Assembly (NCBI GenBank): GCA_002352425.1 | Contig: DEIK01000071.1 | Location: 1-24,335, forward strand | Source of the DNA: Rhodobacteraceae bacterium UBA2776 | GTDB lineage: Bacteria > Pseudomonadota > Alphaproteobacteria > Rhodobacterales > Rhodobacteraceae | Length of the DNA: 24,335 nucleotides | Reading direction: 5' to 3' | Shown: in pieces, positions 24,127-24,335 of the stretch | Numbering within the stretch: position 1 is the first letter of the stretch | Layout: each line of letters opens with the position of its first letter | Program-made: the position numbers and the translations under genes | Notes under the pieces: model-generated | The model's input: the letters and a program-made list of their open reading frames with translations, nothing else | What the model was told of the DNA's origin: nothing | The model's database searches: none

Positions 24127-24335
24127 CTACATCTGGCATCCCACTGGACGCAGTTTATTCAAAACATCCGCATTCGTCACCATAATCCGGAAATCGCCCA
24201 GTTCAGCGCCCGACAATTCCCCGTCGCCATTTGTATCGAACACCGAGGCAAGCGCTTCCATATCGGACGTCGCCGTCGGGTCCCATTCGGTGAACACATA
24301 TTGGTGCATTCCGGTGATTTCGCGCACCATTTCGT
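24127..24335 (-). CDS. EF-hand calcium-binding protein, C-terminal fragment entering from the right edge
   Basis: The frame is open at the window edge, so only the C-terminal 69 or so residues are visible. FDTNGDGELSGAELGDF is a clear EF-hand-type calcium loop (D-x-N-x-D-x-E spacing). The following FRIMVTNAD resembles the repeat context in large RTX/adhesin-like proteins, where the text normally continues with a glycine and a further beta-rich segment. Here it ends within 12 residues (VLNKLRPVGCQM), so the C terminus looks truncated. It precedes the uncharacterised minus-strand ORFs and may belong to the same decayed cluster. Confidence 0.6.
   Translation of the reverse strand, partial: EMVREITGMHQYVFTEWDPTATSDMEALASVFDTNGDGELSGAELGDFRIMVTNADVLNKLRPVGCQM

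Noticed and set aside
1..24335. CRISPR arrays, tRNA or rRNA genes
   Set aside because: No regularly spaced repeats, cloverleaf-like or rRNA-like segments were seen on reading; a dedicated search was not possible.

Overview
The window looks like a chromosomal catabolic segment from a Roseobacter-type alphaproteobacterium (Rhodobacterales). This rests on a TRAP transporter, a BoxR-controlled benzoyl-CoA epoxidase (box) cluster with a DUF4863 gene, a feruloyl-CoA-synthetase-like operon and a CYP116B-type P450. The taxonomic call is inference; no rRNA or marker gene is present.

Layout. Bases 1-906 hold the end of a TRAP transporter large permease, closed by a bidirectional terminator. Bases 986-1371 (minus) hold a heavily deleted 3-oxoadipyl-CoA thiolase pseudogene. 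Operon 1 (1524-5964, plus) encodes a DUF4863/PnbB-like protein, benzoate-CoA ligase, an alpha/beta hydrolase and BoxD. The last three genes overlap by 4 bp at each junction. Operon 2 (6225-11267, plus) encodes BoxC, BoxB, a 57-residue protein with a C-x2-C-x2-C-x3-C motif, BoxA and a hot-dog thioesterase. boxR follows (11411-12331, plus), then a convergent paaG-like isomerase (12344-13126, minus). Operon 3 (13194-19094, plus) encodes a fused enoyl-CoA hydratase/3-hydroxyacyl-CoA dehydrogenase, an SDR, a feruloyl-CoA-synthetase-like ligase and an SCP2-like thiolase. Convergent to it is a complete self-sufficient P450 fused to a phthalate-type reductase (19154-21472, minus). The right end (21561-24335) is decayed: an IS66 transposase remnant, a DUF2235 (Tle1-like type VI effector family) pseudogene, uncharacterised ORFs that may be frameshifted, and the tail of an EF-hand protein.

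How it works together. Benzoate is activated to benzoyl-CoA, epoxidised by BoxA/BoxB and ring-opened by BoxC. BoxD oxidises the semialdehyde to 3,4-dehydroadipyl-CoA. The PaaG-like isomerase and the fused hydratase/dehydrogenase can carry this to 3-oxoadipyl-CoA. The local thiolase for the last step is dead, so a paralogue elsewhere or the operon 3 thiolase must act. Operon 3 also has the enzyme set expected to shorten aryl-propenoic acids through CoA esters directly to aroyl-CoA, which would feed the box pathway. A repeated TGCA-N6-TGCA-like element lies on the -10 region of each of the promoters I can place and is the likely BoxR operator.

The most novel items are the small cysteine protein translationally coupled to boxA, the BoxR operator set reaching operon 3, and the degenerate DUF2235 locus.
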